From contig NZ_JAGGJW010000002.1 in the NCBI RefSeq assembly GCF_017873175.1, forward strand, positions 248,001 through 312,000: a stretch of DNA of 64,000 nucleotides. Reading direction: 5' to 3'. Of this stretch, positions 25,752-35,904 are shown in pieces. This stretch comes from Neorhizobium petrolearium. Lineage in GTDB: Bacteria > Pseudomonadota > Alphaproteobacteria > Rhizobiales > Rhizobiaceae. A program made the position numbers and the translations under genes. Numbering within the stretch: position 1 is the first letter of the stretch; every line of letters begins with the position of its first letter. The notes beneath the pieces were generated by a model. That model saw only the letters and a program-made list of their open reading frames with translations, made no database searches and was not told the DNA's origin.

Positions 25752-26567
25752 ATGAAGCTGAAGTCGCATTGGTGGTGGGATCATACGACCAGGGATTTTT
25801 CCGAATTCGACATGGAGAAGTTCGTCGCCATCCTGCCCGTCGCCGCCGTCGAGCAGCATGGTCCGCACCTGCCGGTGCGCGTGGATGCGGCGATCAATGC
25901 CAGCACGATCGCAAGGACCGTGGAACTGATGGAAGACGACCTGCCGGTGCTGGTGCTGCCAATGATGCCAGTCGGCAAGTCGGTGGAGCATACGGCCTAT
26001 CCGGGCACGCTGACCTTCAACTACGATACGCTCGCTAAAATGTGGTTCGAGCTCGGCGAAAGCGCCTACCGGGCCGGCTGCCGCAAGATCATCTTCGTCA
26101 ATTCGCATGGCGGCCAGCCTCAGGTCATGGAAATCGTCTGCCGCGAATTGCGGGTAAAGCTCGGTATGTTCGCCGTCAGCGCCTGGGCAAGCGCCGGTGC
26201 CGATTTCTCCGACCTCTACAGCGAACACGAGCTGAAACACGGTATTCACGGCGGCGAGGCGGAAACCAGCGTCATGCTACATCTCCATCCCGAACTGATC
26301 GACATGCAGTTCGCCGATGATTTCGTGCCCGTATCCGTCGAACTGGAAAAGGCGGGCGGTCTGCTGATGCCGGAGGGGCGGATCGGTTATGGATGGCAGA
26401 CCCAGGACATCCAGCCGTCCGGCGCCTGCGGCAATGCAGCAGCCGCCGATGCGGAACGCGGCCGCGAACACGTGGAGCGTAGCGCCCGCAATCTCCTGAA
26501 GCTGATCAGGGAGGTTCTCGAATTCCCCCTCGACCGCATCACCGACAAGACGATGTACAGGGGCTGA
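25752..26567 (+). CDS. Creatininase-family amidohydrolase
   Basis: A 271-residue metal-dependent hydrolase of the creatininase family (PF02633), whose members cleave cyclic or linear amides (creatinine, formamides, mycofactocin peptide). The metal-ligand blocks are LPVAAVEQHGPHLPV (residues about 27-41), NSHGG near 117 and HGIHGGEAETS near 160. The substrate is unknown. It lies between the CoA ligase and a CocE-type hydrolase, with a polyamine-type ABC transporter downstream. That suggests a pathway for an amide- or ester-containing compound. Confidence 0.88.
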   Translation: MKLKSHWWWDHTTRDFSEFDMEKFVAILPVAAVEQHGPHLPVRVDAAINASTIARTVELMEDDLPVLVLPMMPVGKSVEHTAYPGTLTFNYDTLAKMWFELGESAYRAGCRKIIFVNSHGGQPQVMEIVCRELRVKLGMFAVSAWASAGADFSDLYSEHELKHGIHGGEAETSVMLHLHPELIDMQFADDFVPVSVELEKAGGLLMPEGRIGYGWQTQDIQPSGACGNAAAADAERGREHVERSARNLLKLIREVLEFPLDRITDKTMYRG

Positions 26568-26571
26568 CGAC

Positions 26572-28186
26572 GTGATGCACCACCGGACGCCTCACGACGT
26601 GATCGGGCCTGAAAGGGCCGAACTCGTACTGCGCGACGGTATCGTGCTTGTCGCGGATATCTACCGGCCTGCGAACCAAGGCCTCTACCCCGTGCTCCTG
26701 ATGCGACAGCCCTATGGGCGCGCCATAGCCTCGACGGTCGCGCTGGCGCATCCGTCCTGGTATGCGTCGCATGGTTATATCGTCGTCGTTCAAGATGTCC
26801 GCGGCTGCGGCGATTCCGATGGGGATTTCGAAGCCTTCGTCAACGAAGTAGAAGATGGCGCGCAGTCCCTCGATTGGGCAGCATCTCTTCCGGGCTGCAG
26901 CGGCAAGCTCGGACTTTACGGCTTCAGCTACCAGGCCATGACGCAGTATCTTGCGCTTGCCGGCAAGGGCCGCCGGCCCGATGCGATCGCCCCGGCCATG
27001 GCATCCTGGATGCCGCGCGACGACTGGGCCTATGAAGGCAATGCGTTCCGGCTCGGATTGAATGTGAACTGGGCCGCACAGATGGCGAAGCTCAAGGCAG
27101 CCCGCAACGACGATGGCGAGGCCTATTCCACGATCGACGGAGCAGGAAACGACCGCGCCCTCCGGGACCTGCTCGTTGCCCGGCCGGACCTCTCGCATCT
27201 GAGGAGATGGATCGAGGACGACGAAACATACTGGAACACGGTTTCTCCAGGCGTCCTCCTCAAGGATGACCCGCTCGATATCCCGGTATTCCATACGGGC
27301 GGCTGGGCTGATTTCTTTCTGGAGGGCACCTGGGCGGCGGACGCCGCTTTCCGCCGGAAGAACCCTCAAACCTCCCATCTCGTCATCGGGCCATGGACGC
27401 ATGCGCCCTGGAACAGGATGAGCGGCGGCGCCGACATGGGGCCGGAGGCCGAGTTCCCGGTCGACCGTGCCCAGATCGCTTTCTTCGACTTCTACCTGAA
27501 GGATAAAGGAGATCGGCCGGCGACGGCTCGGCTGTTCGACATGGGGCTTCGACGCTGGTGGACGCTTCCCTCGCTTCCACCCGCGGCGGACACGTCCTTC
27601 TTACTGTCATCGTCTGGGCTCGCCGCTGCGATGGTCAGCGACGGCCGCCTCGACGCCGGGCCGTCGTCGCCGGCCCGCGACACCTTTGTCCACGATCCCT
27701 TCCGTCCGACCCCGCTTGTCGGCGGCCATCTCGGCACGCCGTCCGGATTTGCCGACCGCTCCGCTGCCGACAACCGCGCCGATGTGGCAGTCTACACGAC
27801 CCTCCCGTTCGACGCCGCGACGACCTTTATCGGTAAGGTCCTGGCCGAGATCGAGATAGCCTCCCTATCCCCGGGCTGCGATGTCTGTGCGACTCTGTCG
27901 CTGGTCGGCCCTGATGGCGCAGCGAAAGTCGTCTCCACCGGTTATGCCCGGATCGACGATGCCCATCGTACTCTCGCGCGCATTTCCCTGCGATCCATCT
28001 GCCTGACGGTTCCGGTCGGGTTCAGGCTGCGGCTGTCCTTGCAGGGCGCGGCGGCGGCGGCCTTCGAAATCCACCCCGGCAACGGCGTCTTTGCCCCGGC
28101 GTCGGACATGGCGCGCCGGCCCATTCCGATTTCCATTCACCATGGCGGGGCTGCAGGCTCCCGCCTCATCATGCCCAGGGTTTCCG

Positions 28187-28200
<14 letters not shown>
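26572..28200 (+). CDS. CocE/NonD-family alpha/beta hydrolase
   Basis: A 542-residue hydrolase of the X-Pro dipeptidyl-peptidase S15 / cocaine esterase type. It has an alpha/beta-hydrolase domain with nucleophile Ser119 in YGFSY, oxyanion block DVRGCGDSDG (75-84), candidate acid D247 (GGWADFF) and His277 (GPWTHAPW). A C-terminal jelly-roll domain follows (about 330-535). Members cleave esters or amides; no signal peptide is visible. The start may be GTG at 26572 (AGGGG 8 nt before) or ATG at 26575. It is 4 nt after the creatininase gene, and its end overlaps the next gene by 14 nt. Confidence 0.87.
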
Positions 28201-29215
<1,015 letters not shown>

Positions 29216-29235
29216 ACGAACAAGGGGAACTTCAG

Positions 29236-30285
29236 ATGACTCTTTCGCGTCGTGCATTCAACAAGCTCGCTCTCGGTGCCGGTCTTGCCGCACCGTCCCA
29301 CATCATCCGACCCGCGGCAGCACAGGAACCCAAGAAAGGCGACGAACTGGTCGTCGGGATCTGGGGCGGCGCCCAGGAGAAAATCGTCAAGGAACATGTC
29401 GAGAAGCCGCTGGTCGAGAAATACGGCTGCAAGGTCAGCTACGTTCTCGGCGGCACCGGCGACCGGCGCGCCCGCGCCTATGCCGAGCGCGGCCGCCCGA
29501 GCTTCGATGTCATCTATCTCAACATCTACGAAAGCCGCCAGGCCGTGAAGGACGGCGTAACCCAGGCCCCGACGCCTGCCGTCAAGAACTTCGAGGCGCT
29601 TTACCCGAGCGCGCGCAAGGGCGGCTACGGCGTTGCCTTCAACCCCTGCACGATCGTCTATGACAAGCGCAAGGCCTCAAAGCCGATCACGTCTTGGAAG
29701 GACATGTGGAACCCGGAATGGAAGGGCCGCATCGCCTGGCCGGACGGGCTCGGCGCCGAAGGCATTTCGGCTCTGATGATGACCGCTAGAGCCTGGGGTG
29801 GCACCGAGAAGGACTTTGACCTCGTCGTCGACAAGGTCAAGGAACTCAAGCCCTTCGCCGCCATCCAGGCCAGCCAGGCGCAGCTCTTTGAAATGTTCGA
29901 CCAGGGTCTCTGCGATCTGTCGGTGGAATTCGGCAGCTTTACCCGCTCCTATGTAGAAAGCCGCAACCCGAATATTGAAATCGCATCTCCGGCCGAGGGA
30001 CAGGCTCTCGCGATGAACGTCGCCTGCATCACCGAGGGCACCAAGAACCAGAAACTCGCCGAGGAGTGGATCAACCTCCACCTTTCGGAGCCCTGCATGC
30101 TGGCCTATGCCCGCGAGATCTACTACTCGCCAACCGTCAGCAACGTCACCGTGCCGGATGATCTGAAACCGAAGCTCATTCTCGGCGACGAGCAGGTGAG
30201 CAAGCTTGTCGATTTCGACTGGGACGTCATCAACGCCAGCCGCGCGAAATGGCAGGCCCGCTACGACCGGGAGATCGCCGGATGA
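29236..30285 (+). CDS. ABC transporter substrate-binding protein, PotD/FbpA type
   Basis: A 349-residue periplasmic protein. The N-terminus SRRAFNKLALGAGLAAP is a twin-arginine signal, ending before AAAQEPKKGDELVVG. The mature part has the type II fold blocks of polyamine/iron-type binding proteins (WGGAQEK, SFDVIYLNIYES, PITSWKDMWNPEWKGRIAWPD). Whether it binds a polyamine, an iron chelate or a catabolic substrate is open; the enzymes upstream favour the last. AAGGGGAA precedes the ATG. Its stop overlaps the permease start (ATGA). Confidence 0.9.
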   Translation: MTLSRRAFNKLALGAGLAAPSHIIRPAAAQEPKKGDELVVGIWGGAQEKIVKEHVEKPLVEKYGCKVSYVLGGTGDRRARAYAERGRPSFDVIYLNIYESRQAVKDGVTQAPTPAVKNFEALYPSARKGGYGVAFNPCTIVYDKRKASKPITSWKDMWNPEWKGRIAWPDGLGAEGISALMMTARAWGGTEKDFDLVVDKVKELKPFAAIQASQAQLFEMFDQGLCDLSVEFGSFTRSYVESRNPNIEIASPAEGQALAMNVACITEGTKNQKLAEEWINLHLSEPCMLAYAREIYYSPTVSNVTVPDDLKPKLILGDEQVSKLVDFDWDVINASRAKWQARYDREIAG

Positions 30286-31970
30286 ACCGATGGATAGGAC
30301 CGGCGCTCGCTGCGCCGGTCACCCTGTGGCTGCTGCTTTCCTTCGCAGCACCGATGCTCGTGGTACTCGTGTTGTCCCTGCACGAGTATCCGGACCCGTT
30401 CGGCCCCATATTCATGGCGCCGTCGCTTGCGCAATACAGCGATATCGTCTCCGACGGCTTCTATTACGGCGTCGTCTCCGAAACCGTGCTTCTCGGCATC
30501 GGCGTGACCGTGCTGACCGCGCTGCTCGGTTATCCGCTCGCCCACTGGCTGGCGCGCATGCCGGTCAAATATCGCGCCCTCGCATTCTCGGTCATCCTCA
30601 TACCGTTATTGACCAACGTCGTCGTTCGATCGCTCGGCATCATCCTGCTGCTCGCGCCCGAAGGCCTGATCAACACCGTGACAGGGTTCTTCGGCATTCC
30701 GCCGGCAAGGAACATGCTCTTCACCCATGGCGCGGTCGCCGTCGCGCTGGCGCAGGTCTTCCTGCCATTCATGGTTCTGGCACTTTACGACAATCTGCAG
30801 AACACGTCGCCCCGCGTCCATGAGGCCGCTGAAAGCCTCGGCGCGTCTCCGGCGGTGCGGTTCCTCACCGTCGACCTGCCGCTTTCGTTGCCGGGGCTGC
30901 GCTCAGGCGCGATCATCGTCTTCCTGATGGCGTCGACGGCCTATGTGTCCGCCACCCTGCTCGGCGGCAAGAAGGTCTGGACGACGGGCATGCTCGTGCT
31001 CCAGGAGGCGATCAAGAATCTCAATGCCCCCCTTGCTTCGGCGCTGGCCGTCACCATGACCATCACGAGCCTGGCCTTCGCGGCTCTGTGCACCGTTGCG
31101 CTCAACCGCCTGATGCCTTGGCTGAAGGCCAGGCCCAGCCGGCCTCTGAGCATTCCGCGCTGGCTCGTGCCGGTGATCGACATCCTCGGACCGGTCGTCT
31201 CGAAGCTTCTGCTGGTCGCGGCACTTCTGCTTCTCCTGCTGCCGCTCGTGCTCGTCTGCGTCCAGAGCTTCAACGACGTGCCGCAGGCGACGGCCGCCGG
31301 CTTCCGGGGCTTCACGCTCAAATGGTATGAACAGGTCTTTTTCGCCGGCACCTATGCGGATGCGTTCTGGGTCTCGGTGAAGCTTGCGGTCACCTCCATG
31401 CTGGTGGCGATCGCCCTTGCCTTGCCGGCGGCATTCGCTCTGGCACGGTTCCCTTTCAAGGGCCGGTCCGTCCTCCTCGCCTTCTGGCTCCTGCCGCTCT
31501 CGCTGCCGCATGTGGCGATCGGCGTCGGCATGCTGCGGCTTCTCCAGCTTTACCTCATGATACCGCCCTTCCTCGGCCTGGTCGCCATCCATGTGATCGT
31601 GATCCTGCCGTTTGCGATCACTCTGCTGACCACGTCCGTCATGGCACTCGACCGTGCCCAAGAGGAAGCGGCCTCAAGTCTTGGAGCGAACCCGATCAGG
31701 CGTTTCCTGCTGGTCATCATGCCGGGTCTTGCGCCGGGCCTGTTCGCGGCCGGAATCGTCGGCTTCCTCCTCAGTTTCGGCGAGGTCACGGTGACGAGCT
31801 TCCTGACCACGGCCCGCCTAACGACGCTGCCGGTCCGTATCTATGCGGAATCGACCTTCAGCCTGGAACCGACCGCGCACGCAATTTCTGCCGTGCTGAT
31901 CCTCTTCACGGTCATCGCCCTGACGCTGGTGGGCAGAGTGGTGCGCCTGGATCGCCTCTATGCGCGGTGA
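30282..31970 (+). CDS. ABC transporter permease, fused two-domain protein
   Basis: A 562-residue membrane protein that contains both channel halves in one chain. Two EAA loops are visible, HEAAESLGASPAVRFLTVDL in the first half and EEAASSLGANPIRRFLLVIM in the second, each among five or six hydrophobic segments, with a linker near residue 300 (KARPSRPLSIPRW). Most PotB/PotC-type systems use two separate genes, while FbpB/ThiP types are fused. The start ATG at 30282 overlaps the preceding stop. It is the last gene of the operon. Confidence 0.92.
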   Translation: MNRWIGPALAAPVTLWLLLSFAAPMLVVLVLSLHEYPDPFGPIFMAPSLAQYSDIVSDGFYYGVVSETVLLGIGVTVLTALLGYPLAHWLARMPVKYRALAFSVILIPLLTNVVVRSLGIILLLAPEGLINTVTGFFGIPPARNMLFTHGAVAVALAQVFLPFMVLALYDNLQNTSPRVHEAAESLGASPAVRFLTVDLPLSLPGLRSGAIIVFLMASTAYVSATLLGGKKVWTTGMLVLQEAIKNLNAPLASALAVTMTITSLAFAALCTVALNRLMPWLKARPSRPLSIPRWLVPVIDILGPVVSKLLLVAALLLLLLPLVLVCVQSFNDVPQATAAGFRGFTLKWYEQVFFAGTYADAFWVSVKLAVTSMLVAIALALPAAFALARFPFKGRSVLLAFWLLPLSLPHVAIGVGMLRLLQLYLMIPPFLGLVAIHVIVILPFAITLLTTSVMALDRAQEEAASSLGANPIRRFLLVIMPGLAPGLFAAGIVGFLLSFGEVTVTSFLTTARLTTLPVRIYAESTFSLEPTAHAISAVLILFTVIALTLVGRVVRLDRLYAR

Positions 31971-32079
31971 GAGAAGATCCAGGCCAACGCTCCACCGGCG
32001 GACAAAGGCGAGTGTCGAATATTATGCCATCCGAGAAAAGGGCTTGTAAAAACACCAGTCGCGCGACAAGATTGATCCG

Positions 32080-32104
32080 TAATCTCTCTTATTGAGATTT
32101 TACA
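32080..32104 (+). promoter_or_regulatory. Candidate IclR operator before the TAXI-TRAP genes
   Basis: AATCTC (32081-32086) and GAGATT (32094-32099) form a 6-bp inverted repeat with a 7-nt centre, about 52 nt before the binding protein gene. A 25-nt stretch here aligns without gaps to 35828-35852 upstream of the monooxygenase gene, 18 of 25 bases being the same. The other 180 nt of this gap show no gene. Confidence 0.6.
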
Positions 32105-32151
32105 TCGGTATGCTTGGCCGATGGAGGAGAACAAGCGAGGAGGAACAATCA

Positions 32152-33108
32152 ATGAAGAAGCTGATGCTCTCAGCCGTCCTTACGGCCGGGCTGATCCTTT
32201 CTGGCCATGCCTCGGCGCAAACCGTCGGCATTGCCACGTCGAATCCCGGTTCGATCTTCCACAATATCGGCACGGCTGTCGCAAAAGCCGCCAACGATGC
32301 CGGCCTCAACACGACGATCCAACCGGCAACCAGCCCCAACCAATATATGCCTCTCGTCAATCAGAACGACGTCGAATTCGGCGTCGGCAACCTTGAGGAA
32401 TTCAACAACGCCCTGAAGGGCGAAGCTTGGTTCCAGGGCAGCGTCAACGAGAACCTACGGGTCGTCGGCCTGATCATGCCGATCAGAGAAGCGATCTTCG
32501 TCAAGGCAAGCAGCGACATAAAAACGACCGCCGATCTCAAGGGTAAGCCGATGGTGGACGGCTATACGGCGCAACAAACCATCCTGCCGCAGCTCGATGC
32601 CATCTATGCTACTGTCGGCCTGTCGCGAAAGGATATGCAATCGGTGCAAGTGCCCAGCGTCGTAGCGGGCGCAGATGCCTTCATCGCGGGCCAGAGTGTC
32701 GGTTTTATCTTCGCGCATGGCGCCGGAAAGGTGCGCGAAGCGGACGCGGCCGTTGGCGGCATCCGGGCGCTGACCATCCCGGATACGGAGGAAGCAAAGG
32801 CAGCGATCCGACAACACTGGAAGTCCGGGTATGTCGTCAAGATGGAACCCGGTCCGGCCAACCCCGGCGTCCTGGAACCCGGCACTTTCATTGCCTATCC
32901 GCAGCTCGTGTTCACCAACGCAGCCGTCAGCGAAGACGTCGTCTACAAGATGACGAAAGTCCTCTACGATAGCAAAGCCTCCATGCAAGCGGCCTTCCCG
33001 CCATTTGCCGAATTTGACCCGAAAGCGATGGTCGGTGAGACGGCGCCGGGTGAGTATCACCCCGGCGCCATCAAGTTCTACAAGGAAGCTGGTCTCTGGA
33101 AGGGATGA
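32152..33108 (+). CDS. TAXI-type TRAP transporter substrate-binding protein
   Basis: A 318-residue periplasmic protein with Sec signal MKKLMLSAVLTAGLILSGHASA and a mature start at QTVGIATSNPGSIFHNIG. This glycine/serine-rich opening and the length are typical of the TAXI family of TRAP binding proteins, which serve secondary, ion-driven importers. GAGGAGG precedes the ATG. The permease begins 6 nt later. The solute is probably an organic acid; the adjoining monooxygenases make an aromatic acid a reasonable guess. Confidence 0.9.
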   Translation: MKKLMLSAVLTAGLILSGHASAQTVGIATSNPGSIFHNIGTAVAKAANDAGLNTTIQPATSPNQYMPLVNQNDVEFGVGNLEEFNNALKGEAWFQGSVNENLRVVGLIMPIREAIFVKASSDIKTTADLKGKPMVDGYTAQQTILPQLDAIYATVGLSRKDMQSVQVPSVVAGADAFIAGQSVGFIFAHGAGKVREADAAVGGIRALTIPDTEEAKAAIRQHWKSGYVVKMEPGPANPGVLEPGTFIAYPQLVFTNAAVSEDVVYKMTKVLYDSKASMQAAFPPFAEFDPKAMVGETAPGEYHPGAIKFYKEAGLWKG

Positions 33109-33114
33109 TGCGTA

Positions 33115-35055
33115 ATGGCCGTCGAACGCATGAGGGAGCCCGCTTTGGGCGTTCCCGCAGGTCTCTGGAAGCCGGTCGCAGCGGTGCTTGCGGCGGCCAT
33201 CACGTTGAGTGCAATGCTGTGGTCATTGGACGCGCCGCGAATGCTGGGGGTATCCTACTACCCCCAGCAGTTCCTGGCCGTCGTGCTTGCCCTCACTCTG
33301 CCACTTACCTTCATGATCTATACGCCTGGCCGCGACAAGCGCTCCGGCGCAATGCCGTGGTATGACGCGATCGGTGCCGTCCTCAGCGCCGCGGCTTCCG
33401 CCTATATCGCCTGGAATTATCCAGCCGTTGTAAACCAGATATTCATGCGTCCGATCGAGGCATGGCTGCCGGGGATCATCCTGCTCTTACTTCTGCTGGA
33501 AGGCCTCCGCCGCTCGACCGGCTGGATGCTTGTGATCATCATCGTCGCGTTTCTGCTCTACGGCATGTTTGGCAATTTCGTTCCCGGCCGTCTCGCCGGC
33601 CGGCCACAGGACTGGCAAAAGCTTGCCGGCTACATGGCCTATGACGTCAACGGCATCTTCGGCCTGTCGATATCGGTCGGCGCCACGATCGTCGTGGCAT
33701 TCATTTTCTTTGGAGCTTTGCTCGGTGCAACCGGGGGCGCAAGATTCTTCACCGATGCCGCGCTTTTTTCCATGGGTCGATATCGCGGCGGCTCGATGAA
33801 GATCGCGGTTGCCGCCTCCGCCCTGTTCGGATCGATTTCCGGCTCTGCGGTCGCCAACGTGGTCGCGACCGGCGTCGTTACCATCCCGATGATCAAGCGG
33901 GATAAATATCCCGCCCACAAAGCCGGTGCGATCGAGGCCGTCGCCTCGACCGGTGGACAGTTAATGCCCCCGGTAATGGGCGCCGCGGCCTTCCTGATGG
34001 CAGAGTTCCTGCAGGTATCCTATGCCGACGTAGCACTGGCGGCACTCATACCCGCCTTGCTTTATTATGGCGCCTTGTTCATTCAGGCCGACCTCGATGC
34101 TGCCAAGCTCGGCATCACGAGCGCACCGGAGGAGGATATCCCAAACGGCTGGACGATCCTCGGCGGACTGCATTTCCTGATCGCGTTCGCGTTGCTGATC
34201 TACGCTCTCTTTTGGATGAACTGGCAGCCGGAAAAGGCTGCCTTTCTTGCCTGCGGCTCGGTGGTGGTGACAGGAGCGATGTTCGGTTACGACCGTGTAC
34301 GAGCGTCGGTCCGAGCGCTGTCTGCGACGATCATCGAGGCCGGCGAGGCGGTCGTCGAGATTATCGTCATCTCAGCCGCGGCTGGTATCGTCATCGGCGT
34401 GATGAATATGACAGGCCTCAGCTTCAATCTCACTTACGCTCTGGTTCAGCTCGGCGGCGGCAGCGCGATCGTACTGCTCCTCATGTCGGCAATTGTCTGC
34501 ATCATCCTTGGCATGGGCCTACCGACGCTCGCCGTTTATGTGCTCCTCGCCTCGCTGGTAGCGCCTGCCCTTGTCGAGGTCGGACTGCCTCCCATGGCCG
34601 CTCATCTCTTCGTGCTCTATTTCGGCATGATGTCGATGATCACGCCGCCGATCGCGCTTGCCGCCTTCGCGGCCGCAAGCATTGCAAAGGCCGATCCGAT
34701 CAAGACCGGCATCGCGTCCTGCAAGTTCGGCTGGATTGCTTTCGTCATTCCTTTCATGTTCGCCTATTCCCCGAGCCTGCTCATGATCGGCGATACAACG
34801 TCGGTTATCTGGGCCGTGATCACCGCAGCCTTCGGTGTCTGGCTGGTTTCCTCCGCGCTCGCCGGTTATTTCACGGCCCGCCTCTCGATCATCATGCGCA
34901 TCATCTTTGCTATCGCCGGCATTCTGGCACTCATTCCCGCCGACGCCTTTACAGGCGCCCTCTATACCGATGCGGCGGGACTTGTCGTTGGGATCGCCGC
35001 CATGGCATATGCCTACGTCGATGGCAAGAAACTCATGGAACAGGCTGCATCTTGA
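33115..35055 (+). CDS. TRAP transporter permease, fused small and large subunits
   Basis: A 646-residue polytopic protein. The N-terminal four or five segments correspond to the small (DctQ-like) subunit and the rest to the large DctM-type domain. Visible blocks are GATGGARFFTDAALFSMG, ALFGSISGSAVANVVATG, EAVASTGGQLMPPVMGAAAF and GMGLPTLAVYVLLASLVAP, all characteristic of the TAXI-associated 4TM/12TM fusion. It imports the ligand of the preceding binding protein with a cation gradient. Its stop overlaps the TTG start of the IclR gene. Confidence 0.93.
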   Translation: MAVERMREPALGVPAGLWKPVAAVLAAAITLSAMLWSLDAPRMLGVSYYPQQFLAVVLALTLPLTFMIYTPGRDKRSGAMPWYDAIGAVLSAAASAYIAWNYPAVVNQIFMRPIEAWLPGIILLLLLLEGLRRSTGWMLVIIIVAFLLYGMFGNFVPGRLAGRPQDWQKLAGYMAYDVNGIFGLSISVGATIVVAFIFFGALLGATGGARFFTDAALFSMGRYRGGSMKIAVAASALFGSISGSAVANVVATGVVTIPMIKRDKYPAHKAGAIEAVASTGGQLMPPVMGAAAFLMAEFLQVSYADVALAALIPALLYYGALFIQADLDAAKLGITSAPEEDIPNGWTILGGLHFLIAFALLIYALFWMNWQPEKAAFLACGSVVVTGAMFGYDRVRASVRALSATIIEAGEAVVEIIVISAAAGIVIGVMNMTGLSFNLTYALVQLGGGSAIVLLLMSAIVCIILGMGLPTLAVYVLLASLVAPALVEVGLPPMAAHLFVLYFGMMSMITPPIALAAFAAASIAKADPIKTGIASCKFGWIAFVIPFMFAYSPSLLMIGDTTSVIWAVITAAFGVWLVSSALAGYFTARLSIIMRIIFAIAGILALIPADAFTGALYTDAAGLVVGIAAMAYAYVDGKKLMEQAAS

Positions 35056-35840
35056 CGGAAAAATCGGTCAACAGTCTCGAACGTCTGCAGGCCGTGCTGG
35101 GGCTTTTCTCCGAAGATAGATTGGAATGGACGCCGGAAGAAATGATGGAGGTCCTGGGTTACGCCCGCCCCACGCTCTACCGTTATCTGAAGATCCTGAA
35201 GGCGGCCGGGCTTTTGACCTCCATGCCGAATACTGGCTTTACGCTGGGACCTAAAATCGTCGAGCTGGACTATCTTCTGAGAAAGTCGGACACGCTCATC
35301 CTCTCTGGCGCTCAACACCTCCAGAATCTCACTCACCGATACAACTGCACCGCTCTTCTCTTGCGCTGGTATGGCGACAAGATCCTCTGCGTCGACTCCC
35401 GCAACTCCGTCAGGAACCCTATCAGCAGCTACCCGCGTGGCCGCCCGATGCCGCTGACCAAAGGCGCGATTGCCCGCTCGATTATTTCGTTCCTGCCTCG
35501 CCGGCGCCTTCTGCCGATCGTCGAGCGCAATTTGGACGATATGAAGTCCATTGGCCTCGGCAGCACCATCGAAGAGGTATACGAGAGCCTGAAACGCGTG
35601 AAGAAGGCGGGCTTTGCTGTTGCCTATGGCGAGGTCACGCCAGGTGTGGTTGGCATCGCCGCACCGGTCTTCGATGTGGGTCGCAGCCCCATTGCCAGCG
35701 TTTGCGTCACCATTTCCGGCAGCCTTGTCGATGGCTCGACCATCGATGAGATCGGCCGAAACGTCAGATCCGTGGGAAAGGATATAAGCCAGATGCTGGC
35801 ATCGCACCGCCACAGCAATGAAAATCATAATCTCATATAG
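35052..35840 (+). CDS. IclR family transcriptional regulator
   Basis: A 262-residue regulator with an N-terminal winged helix (RLQAVLGLFSEDRLEWTPEEM, then ARPTLYRYLKILKAAGLL) and a C-terminal effector domain (RGRPMPLTKGAIARSIISFL, PGVVGIAAPVFD). The start is most likely TTG at 35052, overlapping the permease stop in TTGA; the frame is open far upstream but those codons lie inside the permease. IclR proteins often govern aromatic acid catabolism. Two similar inverted repeats, before the TAXI gene and before the next gene, are candidate binding sites; the second overlaps this gene's own stop codon. Confidence 0.88.
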   Translation: MTEKSVNSLERLQAVLGLFSEDRLEWTPEEMMEVLGYARPTLYRYLKILKAAGLLTSMPNTGFTLGPKIVELDYLLRKSDTLILSGAQHLQNLTHRYNCTALLLRWYGDKILCVDSRNSVRNPISSYPRGRPMPLTKGAIARSIISFLPRRRLLPIVERNLDDMKSIGLGSTIEEVYESLKRVKKAGFAVAYGEVTPGVVGIAAPVFDVGRSPIASVCVTISGSLVDGSTIDEIGRNVRSVGKDISQMLASHRHSNENHNLI

Positions 35841-35852
35841 AGAGACTTTGCA
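35828..35852 (+). promoter_or_regulatory. Candidate IclR operator before the FAD monooxygenase gene
   Basis: TAATCTC (35828-35834) with GAGA eight bases further on, then TTT and CA, matches the site at 32080-32104 with the same spacing. It lies 52 nt before the monooxygenase start and overlaps the IclR stop codon. A possible -35 (TTGACT, 35854-35859) follows directly, so binding here would touch the promoter. Confidence 0.55.
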
Positions 35853-35904
35853 TTGACTTGATCGCATCGGCCTCGCATCTTCGGAAGCGGGAGGACAAAG
35901 CGAG

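Noticed and set aside
34212-35051. Upstream extension of the IclR reading frame
   Set aside because: The extension lies within the TRAP permease in another frame and reads as Arg/His-rich shadow sequence; the real start is near the permease stop.
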